Below are positions 1 to 12,298 of a stretch of DNA of 64,000 nt, piece by piece. The stretch comes from Tricholoma matsutake. Its lineage: Eukaryota; Basidiomycota; Agaricomycetes; Agaricales; Tricholomataceae. The stretch covers positions 8,370,001 through 8,434,000 of the forward strand of contig AP026547.1 in NCBI GenBank assembly GCA_026075535.2, in the 5' to 3' direction. Both the position numbers and the translations under genes were made by a program. Positions within the stretch are counted from its first letter, which is position 1. Every line of letters starts with the position of its first letter. The notes under the pieces are model-generated. The model saw nothing but the letters and a program-made list of their open reading frames with translations, did not search any database and had not been told where the DNA came from.

Positions 1-1609
1 ATGTCAGTGAACAAGTCACCATTGAAGCACGTCGCTGAGTCAACTCCGTGAGACGTGATAGGATCAAATGTCGAGGAAAGACTGGATCGAACATTCTTTG
101 GTTTGTTATCTCGGAATTGGTTCAATCATAGGCGGCCTCGTTGTGTAAAGAATCGCGGGAGGATGGCAGGTGGTGGCAGGAACAAAAAATGAGACAACGC
201 ATGATATGTCAAAGGATGAGAAAACATTGTCGGGACGTTCGGCGTAGGTTTGAGATAAAATTCAATTGAGAGATCGATGGCGAATCGGATATGTTCCATG
301 CATTCAGAGCTTGTGGTTAATGACGATGTGCCCACGTAAATTTGCGAGCAGCTTACTACTGCAGCACATGGCGGAATGGATCAATACCATGGTACTCGAC
401 AGAGGGAGAGATACGTTGTTCCGTTTCCTGCGAGAGTGTGAGGGGGGAGGGGGAAGAAGTAGCCAAACATGAGATGAAGCCCGTGGAACCTCTCAGAAAG
501 GATGTTGTAGGCCGGTTGGCAGCAACCAAAGACGTAAATGGCATGTAAGGCCCGGAGAAAGATCCGCATCACTGTTTCGGCGCCTGAGCTTTTGTCTAAG
601 CCATCAAGTCCCGGTGGTAACGGCGAGTGCCCAGCTCTCGGAGGTCCTGGGAGTTTCAACAAGTGAACAACATTTCCATGTGTAACAGCAATGTAACGCT
701 GGTCGCCCGAAAGGAGTTCATTTCCAATGTGCCTAGCTTTTAGGTTTGCACTCTAATAATTCTGTGGGTATGCTGATGAAATGAATGAGATTAGAATTAA
801 TGAGAAGGTTCTATGAACCTCTTCCATTTTTCCCTGATTCTGGTTTGCCAGAAGAGAAATACTTAACTTGCGATCATGAAGTTCGTTTGTTGGGAACGTT
901 CGGCAATCTCCGTATATTCATATTCAGGCCCCGCTTCCCGAAAGCTGCCAAAACGGGAACGACCGTGTCGCCACTGGCCAGGTTAAATACTCCAAGAATC
1001 TTCTTGTCTTTAGCTCACTAGGTCCAACTCGATATGGTCCGAATCTGCAACAAGTCATCACAGGCTCTAATCTGTCCTTGTAGGTCAATTGACGCTGAGG
1101 CGCCGACAAGCAGATGCGCCCGTTGAGAGCGCCTAAGATATTCGCCTTGTAGAGGAGTTTTCAAAAGACATAGGTCCGCCCCAATCAACAAAATTGCTAA
1201 TTTCGTGTTGAAGGGACACACCACATACCGCGCCCGGCGCTAAAGTGCAAAATTGCTGTCTTTGGGAATAACGTCCCTGTTCGACCTCTGGCAACAACAT
1301 ATCAAGCCTCACGTGCTATAAATTCGCACGCAAAAAGTAGGCCGGAGCCAATCCCGAAGTTGGATTGGTTTTCAAGCACTTTCACCAATCCTCCAAAATC
1401 ACTATGTTTGGTAATTTTCTGAAGTGACTTCACGATCTTCGTCACGCAAGAGAATGTCGATAAAAGCGGGGCATTCTGATGGGCTTGTCCCCCACAAGGA
1501 CCTCCTTCTCAGAAGGTTGTTCCAAGGTTATTCAACCATTCAGTTCTTCGTTCTTTTTTGTGCGCTCTCATTGTCTTTCTACGATAAAGTTAGTGTGTGA
1601 CCATTTCAG
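1..1609. other. Intergenic DNA upstream of the forkhead gene
   Basis: No convincing gene is seen; the open frames here are short, overlap on both strands and match no family I know. The 3' part probably holds the promoter of the forkhead gene. A CACGTG E-box lies at 1310-1315 and a TATAAATT box at 1317-1324. The stretch after about 1480 is pyrimidine-rich, as is common before fungal start sites. The transcription start itself cannot be placed. Confidence 0.4.
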
Positions 1610-1769
1610 GTATGTTATTTCCTTTGTGAGGTCTGCCGCGCCGCAAATTCTGACTTCCTTTCTCGATTTACCTTTGCTTGTTCCTCGCCTTCCCCACGTG
1701 TCGGAATTTGTCTCGCCTCGTTTCAATTTGGCCATGTGGGTCCATTTTTATTTTTTGCATTATTTTCAG
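1610..1769 (+). other. Probable 5' UTR intron of the forkhead gene
   Basis: A GTATGT donor at 1610 follows a CAG. A polypyrimidine tract and TTTTCAG acceptor end at 1769, six bases before the ATG at 1775. At about 160 nt it is longer than the coding introns, which is usual for leader introns. It is inferred from splice signals only. Confidence 0.5.
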
Positions 1770-1774
1770 GAGAA

Positions 1775-3621
1775 ATGTCCAGGTCATCTCATCCGCACGG
1801 ATACCTGCCATTGCCCTCCTTCCCGTCGCCGTTCACCATCAATTTTTCAACAATTCCACGGTCTCATAATCACTCCTCCGACGAGTCGGAAGCCGGTTCC
1901 CCGTCGCCGTCTGGTGTTGGTCATCTATCCACCAGTCACAGGATCCAAAATCCTGAGCTTCAAGAGGATACCCCATATGTTCCACGGAGGGGTCATCATC
2001 GTGGACATTATCAACAACGGGGAACAAGGGCAGGCGTTGCTCTTTCACCGGATACTCACAGTGTGAGTCCAAGATTGTAATCTACCGATTCGATCTTGAC
2101 ACGTATTCTTAGTACGAGTACGATCACAGCACCGTTCAAGCCCAGAGTCCCGCCGGCGAACTACACCGCGATCGTGATACTTATGGTAGCACGTATAATC
2201 AGGCAATAGACACTCCTGGCATATTTACCGATGATCGGGCACAATGGAAAGCTTCCCCCGGATCTGTGGGGCCGGACACCTATTATCGCCCGCAGCTCTC
2301 TTACCCTCCGGACGAGGACTATCAAGTTGGCGCTTCCGGATTTGTTGGCGAATCTCCCCAAGCCTCCTACGACTTGCCTCAGCGTTCTAGCCCCAGCTCT
2401 TCATCCGGTTATGATAGCTCTGCTGCCGGACTTCACCCTAACTCATTCGTGTCGGCGCCTGATACTGAGGAATACCTTCGCCAACAGTTGGATATTCGTC
2501 CTTATCAGCCTGTCAATTTATGGGCATTACCGGACCCTCCTCCTGGCCAAAAGCCGTCTCAACCTTTGCCTGTATTGATTAAGCTCGCAATACATGGCAG
2601 CCCTAAAAAGAAGTTGACACTCCGAGAGATATACCTGGCCCTGGAGGAGCGGTTTGTTTGGTTCAGGGAAACCTCAGATAAGGCTTGGAAGGTACGTTAC
2701 TCTTGTCTGCTTCGTGGACTTCCTTGGCATATCATTTCTGGGCAGGGTTCCATCCGTCACAACTTGTCCCTGAACAAAGTCTTCCGCAATATCCTGCGAC
2801 CGATCACGGAACCTGGTAAAGGAAGGTACTGGGTTCTCGACATCAGTGATGGCGAGGGTTACAAACGCGAGCGCAAGCGGAGAAGCAGAAAATTGCGATT
2901 CGGCGAAGGGGACGACGATGACGACGATGACCTCTCAGACGACGAGGGTGCTGGTTCATCATCGACCGGTTCTCCCGTGCCTTCTGGGAGCGTCTCTGTC
3001 CAGCAGCAACAAGAACCCCAGTCTGGTGCTTGTCGGATCAGGTCCTCCACTAGGGCCACGTCTCCTTACCCACAGCCTGGTGCTAGTACCACTGCGTTCT
3101 CATCCCAGGCGGGATACGGTACAGGGCCGATTCCTGCAGCCGGTGCTTCCCAGTCATATCACCGTGTTGACACATCTTCTTCTCAGGCGGCGTTCGGCCG
3201 GGCAGGTTTCGGCGAGTCCACATACCGACAACATTCTTTCGGACAACCTTCTCTTGGTCCGGGAACTCGAGTTTACCCACAGCCGGTTTTGGCGCAGCAG
3301 GGACAGAGGCGTACTGAGAGAGCCCATACTGCCCCTAACCCTCGCTCCTTCTCACCGTCGTCTGGTGTCTATGGTATGACGCCGCTTCAGAACGCCTCTT
3401 CACCCGAGATGATGATGTCACTCAGGCGTAGTCCCATTGAGCAGCACCAGCAATTCTCGGAGTACGTCGATGGAATCTCGGACTATAACGCTGTGGCCAT
3501 GTCGTCTGACAACGTTTCCGCTCAATATGACCTCGGTCAGTACGATCCACGGATTGGCATGGGTAGAGGAAGCCAATATCCCGATGACCAGGCCTACTCT
3601 GGCAGGGGGCGAAATCTGTGA
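1775..3621 (+). CDS. Forkhead (winged-helix) transcription factor
   Basis: Three coding exons: 1775-2062, 2113-2691 and 2746-3621, giving about 580 residues. Intron 1 (2063-2112) is phase 0. Intron 2 (2692-2745, GTACGT..GGGCAG) is 54 nt without a stop, so it reads through in frame; removing it joins AWK to GSIRHNLSLNKVF, the conserved helix-3 signature of forkhead DNA-binding domains. The domain begins near LPVLIKLAIHGSPKKKLTL and ends near GRYWVLDI. It is followed by a basic RERKRRSRK run (a likely nuclear signal) and an Asp-rich run, then a long Ser/Gln/Pro-rich tail with no recognised domain. It should act as a nuclear DNA-binding regulator; its targets cannot be told. The gene looks intact, and the first ATG after the leader intron was taken as start. 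Confidence 0.9.
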
Positions 3622-4200
3622 TTAATCCTGTTGGAAATGATGGTAATTCTCTCTGATGTTTTGATCAACGCAGTTAAGCTCACTGACCGAGTATCTGCTC
3701 AGATCCTAGCCTTGCAAAAAAAAAACTCATGTACCTCTGTCCCTGTGCTATTGTCTGTGTTGCTCTCTTGGTTGTCGGTTTGTCTGCGCTCGTATGTTTT
3801 TCTCTTCACTGTATTATTGTCTGGGATTGTCTTCTGTTCATTCTCCACTCACAATACCTTGCTCAAACACACGCCTATCACTCATATTGTAACATTCCCA
3901 ATTTCTATACCTGCTGCATTATCTCTTTTTTTCTACACATGTATAATATCTAGTAGCCCGATATAGACGGCCTTATTGCACTTTGTTCAAATTGATTACG
4001 TTATATGTAAGATTCCTTCTTTTGATTATGTAGTTCCTTTTCTTTTTCGCTACGTTCACGTCATGATCAAATTGTTTCAGCAATCGCAAAATAACAAATA
4101 TCCATCCCCCATCGTATTCGTCATTGTCGATTTCTTTGGGGTGCTTACCCTGAAGTTTTGAAGCTTCAACTTGTCACACTTGTGATGACTGCGTGACGCA
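3622..4200 (+). other. 3' flank of the forkhead gene
   Basis: AT- and pyrimidine-rich DNA after the stop, with several AATA-type signals that could serve polyadenylation. No gene is supported here. Confidence 0.4.
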
Positions 4201-6850
4201 AGGTTCAAACGTTCAGGAACCATGCCATCAAACTTAAAGTTCGCAGCACGAGTCATTGATTACCATGTGGCTACTCAGAACCGGGTACTTGAAGTTACGT
4301 GGGGTAAAATACAATATAAGTACCTGCATGCCGATTTAGAACCCACCGGTGACTGGAGAGACAAAGGGGATAATTTTAATGCCAGATTTCCTTTGCACTG
4401 GCATGATGTGCCTCCGAGTTTTCCAGTGAGAATACTATCATGAATTATACTATATCTATGTCACAGTGGGGTACAAATCACCTGAATAAATTAGCCTGCC
4501 GGTCGTTCGAGGCTAAGTATAGTAACAGTCAAATACTGTGGCGACGAGTCCTGGCGATTCACTGTGGGGGAAAGGGAATATTCATGATGCAATTGAAAGG
4601 GTTAAACGAGGTGTAAGTCAGTCACTACGTGCAGGCCATGTGAAACGTAAATTTCGTTGGGAGATGAAATTCGATGCGGCATCGGAGCCTGGAGGAAATT
4701 CCTCGCGTAAAGCCATCCTGATCGACATATAGTCCGAGAATTTTGATCGAATAACACCCTCCGAGGATCTTCTCCAACATGATATCCATTCTACACACCC
4801 CTGGTCGTGATCCGAGTCCTGGTTTCCAGGGAGGATTCTATCGGCAGATCAGTAAAGCAGAAAGCACACTATCTACGACTGCGGAAGCAAGATTAGATCC
4901 AGGGTGATGGGGAAGGAAAGGAACCGTTCTAATGCCTTGACTGTCTCAAGACATTCGTGCGTCGCGTCGGAGCATACGTGATGGTGGACTGTATCGAAAG
5001 GTTCACGCAACAATTAGAAGGCCCTGGGTACGTTCGGACGCCGGGGTCGCCTGAAAAGAAGTGATGCCAAAATTAGATTAGAGCATAGCACCTTGTTTAC
5101 CAGGTGATAAGGAGCACGTAGTATGAAAATGAGGACTCAACGATTACATTCCTGAGGCCCTTCAAAGACTCACGCGTCGGAAACGGAGCGTACACCACTG
5201 CCGTGACTATTTATGATAGTACATCAACATGGGGGTGTTCATGAAGAAGCCCACGCACCATGCTTAGTATATCAATTAGCCGCCGAAATGAGAAAGTATC
5301 CTATTTATGAAGTGGGTCAGACGCGCCAGTAGTAATGGACCGGCATGGGTATGCTCATGAAACTGCCCACGCACCACAATTAGAAGATGTCGGGGATATA
5401 TTCGAGGTGAGCACAGCTGAAAAATCACGCATAGATTAGAATGTATTTCATAACATATCATTCGGCACGCAGAAGATCCCAGCAAATTAAGTTTTAGTGC
5501 ACCTAACCTAATAAGCGCCACGTATTGCATCACGCAGCACACACGCCGATAACTTAGATTGCCGTAGCCGGTGCCCAATCGTCGTTGTGAAAAGTTCAAG
5601 AGAGGTGCATGCATCACAACTGTAGGACGCGTGCTATACTAGTATATAACTATACACACGCAATTAGAGCACCCTGGCACTCCACTTATAACACATTCTC
5701 AGCCTCCGTGGCCCTCCCATTTCCTCCTTCGCAGTTGAGGGTACGCGGTACGCAATACTTGCGCAATACCATGCCCGAATGTAATATAAGCTTATCTAAA
5801 TGATAATTTACATTGCAAATCTAGCATAACCTTATTTCCTTCAACCGCGCCCTACAAAGTAGTAAACAGTGATGGCGGAACACAAATAAATAACATGAAA
5901 TAATTTTATATATGAATATTCATGTCGTCTTTCATTTACAGAACCTCAATTTCTGCAAGTTCTGCTTTTCAAGCCGGCAGTATGCAGATCATTGCAATTA
6001 TGGTTGATTCGCATTTGGTGCCGTCGTGTTCACACATGATATCTCTCTTCTGTTCGCAAGACTCGGGGGTAGTACTCGAGGGTCCTGCATGGCAATAGGT
6101 TCATAGCTTGGCTGAGAAGGAGTATCAGAGCGAAATTCAGAAGCTGGTCACGGGAAAGACAGAATGATGTGCAATTCAACGCGTTGGTTGCATCAGCAGA
6201 ACAAATTGAGGACATTTCAAGAACTTGAATGTGAAGGCTGACACATTTATAATTAGAACAGCTAAAAAAAACACGTATTAAAATTAGAGCGCACAGCACA
6301 CGCCACGAGCCTTGATCATGAGAATTAGAATGCGTTACGAGCAATCAATAAAAGGATATTTTTAAAATAAAGGAAAGATTTTGATAATTTTCTAAATTTA
6401 AAGGTTTTTTTACCTGAGCAGAAAAAATTGTGTACTCTATAAGAGAGTGGGCTCGATAGAAGCACCTTCGATAACGGATAAATAGCACCAAGAAAGGTTC
6501 AGAGTTTTCGATACTGAGTACGAAAAAAGGGTGATCATTGTCTGACAAGACGTCACAGCTTTTAGAGATTGTGGCAGGCGAGAAACAGCCAACCTGTCCC
6601 AGACCCAGGTACAGAGTGGCCTACACACGTCTCTTCGCATCAGCAAAATGTGCGCCTCGTCCTTGAGGTCTTTGGGGTCTTTGGAAAGATGCCAAAGCTC
6701 TGAAGACCTGGAGATCTTTGGATAAGACCTCGATATCTTTGAGAGCGAGGTACATAGACTGAGAGACGTGCGAGATCTTCGCGAGACATACAACGTCATC
6801 TCAATCTCCAAGATTTCCAGAATCCATACGAAAACAATTGAGCATAAATA
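4201..6850. repeat. Gene-poor stretch with recurring CACGCA..ATTAGA words
   Basis: No coding gene is convincing. A loose motif, CACGCA followed within about 20 nt by (A)ATTAGA(A), recurs at about 5004, 5247, 5357, 5426 and 5655. Related ATTAGA words occur near 4893, 5070, 6250, 6280 and 6325. Two copies (about 5228-5275 and 5342-5385) share a longer similarity of the form CATGGG..TCATGAA..GCCCACGCACCA. It may be an old degraded tandem or dispersed repeat. Confidence 0.35.
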
Positions 6851-7078
6851 TATTTGACTAATAAATTATGTACATGAACAAGGTAGCTAGATTGAAGAGC
6901 AGGGGTGGCCTACATGATGGATGGAAGGATCTGTGTATCCGATGTTCGCACGCAGGCTATCTACCTGTATGAGGGCCCGGGAACACTCAGCCACCTCACG
7001 AAGTCTGAAAAATAAATCAGTTCATTTGTTCGGATAATAAGGTAGCTGATACATACAATGGATTAATCATCCTGCCCT
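6851..7078. other. Short intergenic stretch
   Basis: No feature is supported. It lies immediately 3' of the unrecognised spliced gene on the minus strand. Confidence 0.3.
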
Positions 7079-7575
7079 TCAATGCCCCGGAATTCGACGT
7101 ATGAATGTGCTCAGCAGGTATCCACAAGAGTCCCTGACTAGGTGTGAAAAGTATCTGAAACCATAGTGAATGGTAGGATGCGGCCCCACGAGCAGTCGCT
7201 CGCAGCGATGGCGGGGTTGATGGGTTGTCGTCATCGTCATCGCTTGCCACGGGGCCAGGCTCACACTGGAAGCTTGCGAGTGATGTTAAGGGTGAGGGGT
7301 TCGTGGTGGGGCCGTATTTCATGCTAGGAGGTCAGTGGGGTCAGTGGGAGGTTAGCAGGCGGCGGTATTCGCGTACCTCGCAGGTACCCCGCTGCACGGG
7401 CCTCCTGTCACCTCTCTCTCGTTCTCTTGGGTCCTCGTTGTCGTCGGGATCCCTCTTGACAGCCTCACATCCCATTTGAGTGGGGAGGAGGAGAGTTGGG
7501 AATAAAAGAAAAACGTACACATATAGAGTTTGTAGCTCCAAACGGCCGTTTTCGGGTACGTCGTAGGATGCGGAT
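7079..7575 (-). CDS. Unrecognised spliced gene, 3' exons only
   Basis: Minus-strand exons at 7575-7521, 7463-7377, 7323-7267 and 7198-7079 join without a stop. The introns are 57, 53 and 68 nt with GT..AG ends, and the middle one has a clear CTAAC-type branch site (GTACGC..CCTAG). The readable protein runs from SYDVPENGRLELQTLY through a charged stretch (VKRDPDDNEDPRERER) to HEIRPHHEPLTLNITRKLP, and ends IRRIPGH before a TGA. I do not recognise the family. The 5' exons upstream of 7575 could not be resolved: the obvious junction there creates a stop. Clean splice signals and phase suggest a real gene, but a decayed one is possible. Confidence 0.4.
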
Positions 7576-8586
7576 CTGACAGGCCAGATAAGTATGGACA
7601 GTCATCTACCAGAAGTAGGCGAGAGGGAGCATGGGCAGCATTGCAGGTCGTCGTCGTGCCAAAGTGGTATTTTTGCAGCCACGTGCTTCGGCAGTTGAAG
7701 TCTTGAGGTATCGGGGGCCGTTTACGAGAGGTCCTATGTGAAATGTGAGTCGTAAAACTCACGATGAGCGACGCAAATTCGGACCCATGGGCGAAGGTGG
7801 CGTGTAGCGTCAGAGAATTTCCTGGAAGTGATACTGAGCGGAGTTTGTAAGCGATTCCCACAGTCAGTATGATAATGAACATCATGTGCAGAAGTGATCG
7901 ATGTTCTCTAGGTATGGTAATGGGAGATTATGTATTTTTTCAACTAGTAGCTTTACAAATTTAAGCAAAATACAGCTCTGAGCTCATTTCTACAATGAAT
8001 TGCCCTAGTGTCACTTTAGGATTGAAATACTTGTGATAAGGGGCTGAAAATCTTGCAGGCTCAGGTTAAAGCCAAGAAAGAGAAGCTCATCTGAGTACAT
8101 CAGTAAAATCACAGGTCCTTTTTTTGACAGTTATTCCGCTTTCCAAATCGATAAAAGCAAAAATGAAAGGTTGCCTGGTTAGGGATCACTCAGTAGTCAG
8201 ACAGACAGACAGGAATAGGTTATCTTCATTGCAAGAAAGTAGGGGACCTTTAGTACTATACAGCAGAAAGAATAATTAACTATATCTTCATTGCAAGAGA
8301 GTCGGGGACAGGGCAACGAAGGGGAAGATGGCCTACTACCTACAATATAGTAAGGTAGATGACTTTCATAATCGACCAACATCACATGTTGTTACTTTTA
8401 TGTGACATGCTTGGTCAAATTAGGAAGTTTTCCCCCAGAGAAACCATGGAAAGCTCTTCCTTCGACAATAAAAAGGAATTGAGGAAATCTACACCCAACA
8501 TTTTGTTATAATAGTTGTTATATTGATGTGTCCAAAATTTTATGAGGCTTGAACAAAAGATGACAGAGAAATAAGACTTGCAAAAT
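7576..8586. other. Unresolved DNA, possible 5' exons of the preceding gene
   Basis: A long minus-strand open frame (7885-7352) overlaps the exons above in another frame and probably reflects unresolved upstream exons. A near-identical 23-nt word (ATCTTCATTGCAAGA.AGT.GG) occurs at about 8222 and 8285, 63 bp apart, next to a (CAGA)n run. Nothing else is supported. Confidence 0.25.
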
Positions 8587-8904
8587 TTAGCGGCTATCTC
8601 TGATCATTGATTGTGCGAGATCAGATAAAAAAATGATGCAATGAAGATTGGAACATTGTATGTCCTCTAAGGTTGTTTTGAGAAATGAAGCCAACATGTG
8701 AAACAGATCTGACATGTAAACTACTACCAGTACTCTAAGAGCTTGTTCAACAACGGTTTTCAACCGAACTTCCAACAAGTCCCATGAATTTCTCGTTTCA
8801 TTGCCAAACATGCCGCATTGATGAATGATGTTAGGTAAGCACCCATCATATTGATAATTGATAATGTGTGTCCACTGGCATATCGCCTTGCACACCCCTA
8901 ACAT
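8587..8904 (-). CDS. Hypothetical protein, probably transposon-associated
   Basis: A 105-residue open frame with a protein-like composition (for example WDLLEVRLKTVVEQALRVLV), lying head to head with the helicase pseudogene. No family is recognised. It sits at the edge of a repeat block and may be the tail of a longer decayed gene. It could also be a chance open frame. Confidence 0.25.
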   Translation of the reverse strand: MLGVCKAICQWTHIINYQYDGCLPNIIHQCGMFGNETRNSWDLLEVRLKTVVEQALRVLVVVYMSDLFHMLASFLKTTLEDIQCSNLHCIIFLSDLAQSMIRDSR

Positions 8905-8951
8905 GAAATAAATGTCATTGTCTCACCACCACCACCACCCTGCCTATCTAC

Positions 8952-11540
8952 ATGAGTATGTGCAGCAAGCAGAAGACTCTCATTTTTGAGGGTGTCAAAG
9001 TCGTTGACAAAGATTATCTTGAAAAAAAATGCATCAATCCAGACTGGAAAATTGCAATGGACTCTGTAGTTAAGGACTTTCACCTGAATACAGAGCAGGA
9101 ATGTGCATTTTGTATCGTTGCTAATCACTCATGCTCCTCATCTTCTGAACAGCTGAAAATGCATATTGGTGGGATGGGCAGAACTGGCAAGTCACAAGTA
9201 TTGAAAGCTTTGATGGATTTTTTCAATTGCAAGAAAGAGTCACACTGATTTGTTATTGTTGCACTGACTAGAAGCACTGCTGCTTTACTCGGTGGATCAA
9301 CTTATCATTATGTGTTTGGAATTAATAATTTTAAGACAGGTTGTAGAGCTGCACATCTGCAGCTTGCAGAAGTAAAACAAAGATTACAAGGAGTTGACTA
9401 CATTTTTATAGATGAGGTGTCAATGTTGTCCTGTAAAGATTTGTATAGGATCAACGAAAGGCTTGCAAAAGTGATGAACAACACTGATCAACCCTTTGGA
9501 GGCTTGGGCATGATTTTTGCTGGGGATTTTGCTCAGCTTCCTCCTGCAATAGGTCAAGAACATGCATCCTTGTACAGCAGAACAGTAGGCTCAAATCCAA
9601 AGAGTCTGCATGACCAAGAGGCTGCGATCAGAAAGATGCTCTGGCATCAAATTACTACCATAGTTATTCTATGTGAAAATATGCATCAAACAACCCAAAC
9701 ATCTGACAATGCAAGGTTGCATCAGGCCTTAAGCAACATGGGGTACAAAGCATGCATGCCTGATGATATCATGTTCTTGCATTCTCAGATATCCAGCAAC
9801 CTCAAAGGTCAACCTTCTGTGAAACAACAACAATTTTGCAATGTGTCTATTATAATTACACTTAATCTACCAAAAGATGTCATCAATGACCTTGGATCAT
9901 AAAGATTTGCAGCTGAAACAGGCCAGGAGTTGATCAATTTCTATTCTGAAGACACTGTTAGCTCATCTGATGATTGTTGATAGGTCCACCTTGCGGCTGA
10001 GCTCTGAAAACAATACATCACACTCGGACATATCCCCCACAACGTCTTACGTTTTGCAAATGCTTACAAATGCCTATGAATGCACGAAACAATGACACGA
10101 CACTTCGAAACATTTTGAAAGACTTTGTACTGTTTTATAAGACTTCAGCCCCCATATTCTTATCGTACCACACCTTGAACACACGTTCCCCACATTCCAC
10201 ACACTGATGTATTGTGTTTCTGCCACGACAAACATGAGGAGACACAATGGCTAGCACCTTAGTGCGCATTGAGGCACTTTTCAACGTCTTCATGATTTAT
10301 TGGAACAACAAGACAAGGAGATTTGATATATCATGTATATTGCATGTTTCCTTCTTATCATTTTCTCATTTACTTCGTGATTTTGACACCTTTTTCACTG
10401 CCTTATGTCTACCACATGTTTTGCCTCATGGCCTTTTACCTTTTTAGTACTATCTCTCTAAAACATATATAGTTTGGTGTATTTACTGTCATACAAGGCA
10501 AGAAATCGTCTTCCTCAATTGCATATCATCAAACTTAGGGGTTCTACTCTTGAGTCTTAGCTCAGTCTTAGTCCGAAACTCTCCAGTATTCTGCAAACTT
10601 TGTTGTTTTGCTACTTAGTCTCCCAAAACTATTGTCAATCGTCCATCAGCTTTGTCATCATCTTCTACATCGTTTCCACCTATTGTCATTGTCTCATGAG
10701 CCCTTCAAAACCATTTTGAGGCTTTTCAAATTCTTTTGCATCATGACTAAATTACTTTGTATCATTTCGAAACACTTCATAGTGTTTCATACTACTTCGT
10801 ACAGTTTTGCAGGACTTCGCACCACTTCACAATGTTTCATAGTACATCTACTGGCCTTTGGTTAGCACAGTGATATTTGGAGCCACCTCGCAACCTTCCT
10901 CTGACTCGTGTTATATCTCCTAAGACCAGTTTAGTTGGTTTTGGTTGAGTTTCTGGGTTGAGCATCATTGTGCCCTACCAACAGCCAAGAAGAAGTCATT
11001 TGCCTTGTTGGGCAGAAAGTGGGTCCAAGTACCTTTAGTTTCACCAGCTCTGCAGCAGACTCTTTGGGATTTATTGCCAAGCAGCAACACAAATAATATA
11101 CTGGGAAAACTGTTGCTTTGCAAGGGACTGCCTATAATTATTCGCTTGAATAGCGCAACAGAATTGTGTATGATGAAGGGTCAGGAAGCGATGGTGTACG
11201 ATTGGCAAGCTACAGAAGGTTCTAGGGGCCAATGTATGCTCAACACCTTATTTGTTGCTCACAAATCCCCCCCAGACAGTACAGCTGGAAAACTTGCCAT
11301 TGAATATTGTACCATTGACTAGAACAGTCAGTAACACATGATGTGTTCTTCCTAATGATGAAACCATCAACAGTTCTAGGAGTCAAGTCGAGATACTCCT
11401 GAACTTTGCTATGACTGATTATGCTTTGCAAGGTAAAATGAAACCTTTCAACATCATTGATCTCTCCAGTGCAAGGAACCATCAACATGGCAGTGGTGAT
11501 AGTGCCCTGAATGGTGATCAGGCTACTCATGCAGGCTGAG
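8952..11540 (+). pseudogene. Helitron-type PIF1-like helicase, broken
   Basis: The reading matches fungal Helitron helicases of superfamily 1. The P-loop appears as GGMGRTGKSQ (the family usually has GGAGGTGKS). The Walker B segment is IFIDEVSML, and motif III is FAGDFAQLPP. The C-terminal ATELCMMKGQEA and LLNFAMTDYALQGK blocks follow. The frame is interrupted by a TGA at 9246-9248 directly after KESH, where the family has Arg (CGA to TGA), by a TAA at 9900-9902, by about 0.95 kb of foreign DNA (about 9985-10945), and by stops and a frameshift after 11322. No Rep nickase domain is seen, so the element is also truncated. The copy is non-functional. Confidence 0.85.
9985..10944. mobile_element. 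Insertion splitting the helicase
   Basis: The helicase alignment stops near SEDTVSSSDD and resumes near LPTAKKKSFALLGRKWV, so about 0.95 kb is extra. Both ends of the insert are dense in words such as TTTCGAAACA, ACTTCG and TTTTGCA, like the word-rich ends of the hAT-like elements elsewhere in the window. No open frame is supported and exact ends and target duplication could not be fixed. Confidence 0.45.
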
Positions 11541-12290
11541 AGTTGCTAGATGTTTGATGTTTCATATTTATTAGTCCAAGTAGTAAACCAAAGTTTGAGC
11601 GGTGTGCATGAATGGGGTATGATTACTCAAACACATGTTTGGCCAGTTAGTCATGACATGTTGTCACAAGACTGGTGTGAGGCATGTATGTAGTATACCA
11701 CCCAAGTATGCAGGGCTTCCTTGGTGATAATAGAATTGTGCAAGGACTCTGGATATATTGCTCATTCAGGTGCATTTCATGACTTTCAATCTCCTTTCTC
11801 ATCTTGATTGACATATAGGTTGGTCACCACATCTTACTGGACATCATCAGCAGTCTCAGGTATTCACTGTACCAAAGCACAAATGCATGGCCTTACAGAG
11901 GTGCTTGTGGCTACTTCCTTTTCTGATTTCATGGGTTTTTGGCTGAACACTATAGACAACATTGACTGATCTTGGCTCCCTCATCCTGGCTCACTCTCAA
12001 TGTCTCACAGTTCTGCTCGGTATTATCTGCTGTACCTATATATGATTTTAATAAGCCACATATTGTATTTCAATGTAAGGGTAATAATAATAATATTGTG
12101 TGGGGGAGTCAGCAAGGTCACAGTACAAGTGATAACAAATGGAATCTACAGAAAAAAAGACTCTAGGATGCATTTTATTCTGGAATGTCAAATTCATCAG
12201 CAAGGATACTATCAAGCCATTGATTGTATGGTGTAGAAATGGAGTCATCATTGGGATCAGGAGTGAGGTACATAATGCTTGAGTTCAATA
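11541..12290. other. Decayed repeat DNA between helicase and hAT-like element
   Basis: No gene is supported. The stretch is AT-rich with scattered short open frames on both strands. It may include the 3' part of the Helitron, but a CTRR end with hairpin was not found. Confidence 0.3.
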
Positions 12291-12298
12291 GCACATCA

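Noticed and set aside
1479..2066. Long plus-strand frame overlapping the forkhead first exon
   Set aside because: It spans the leader intron and runs in another frame than the exon that splices cleanly into the forkhead domain.
4195..4225. tRNA B-box-like GGTTCAAACG
   Set aside because: No matching A box, acceptor stem or anticodon arm could be drawn around it.
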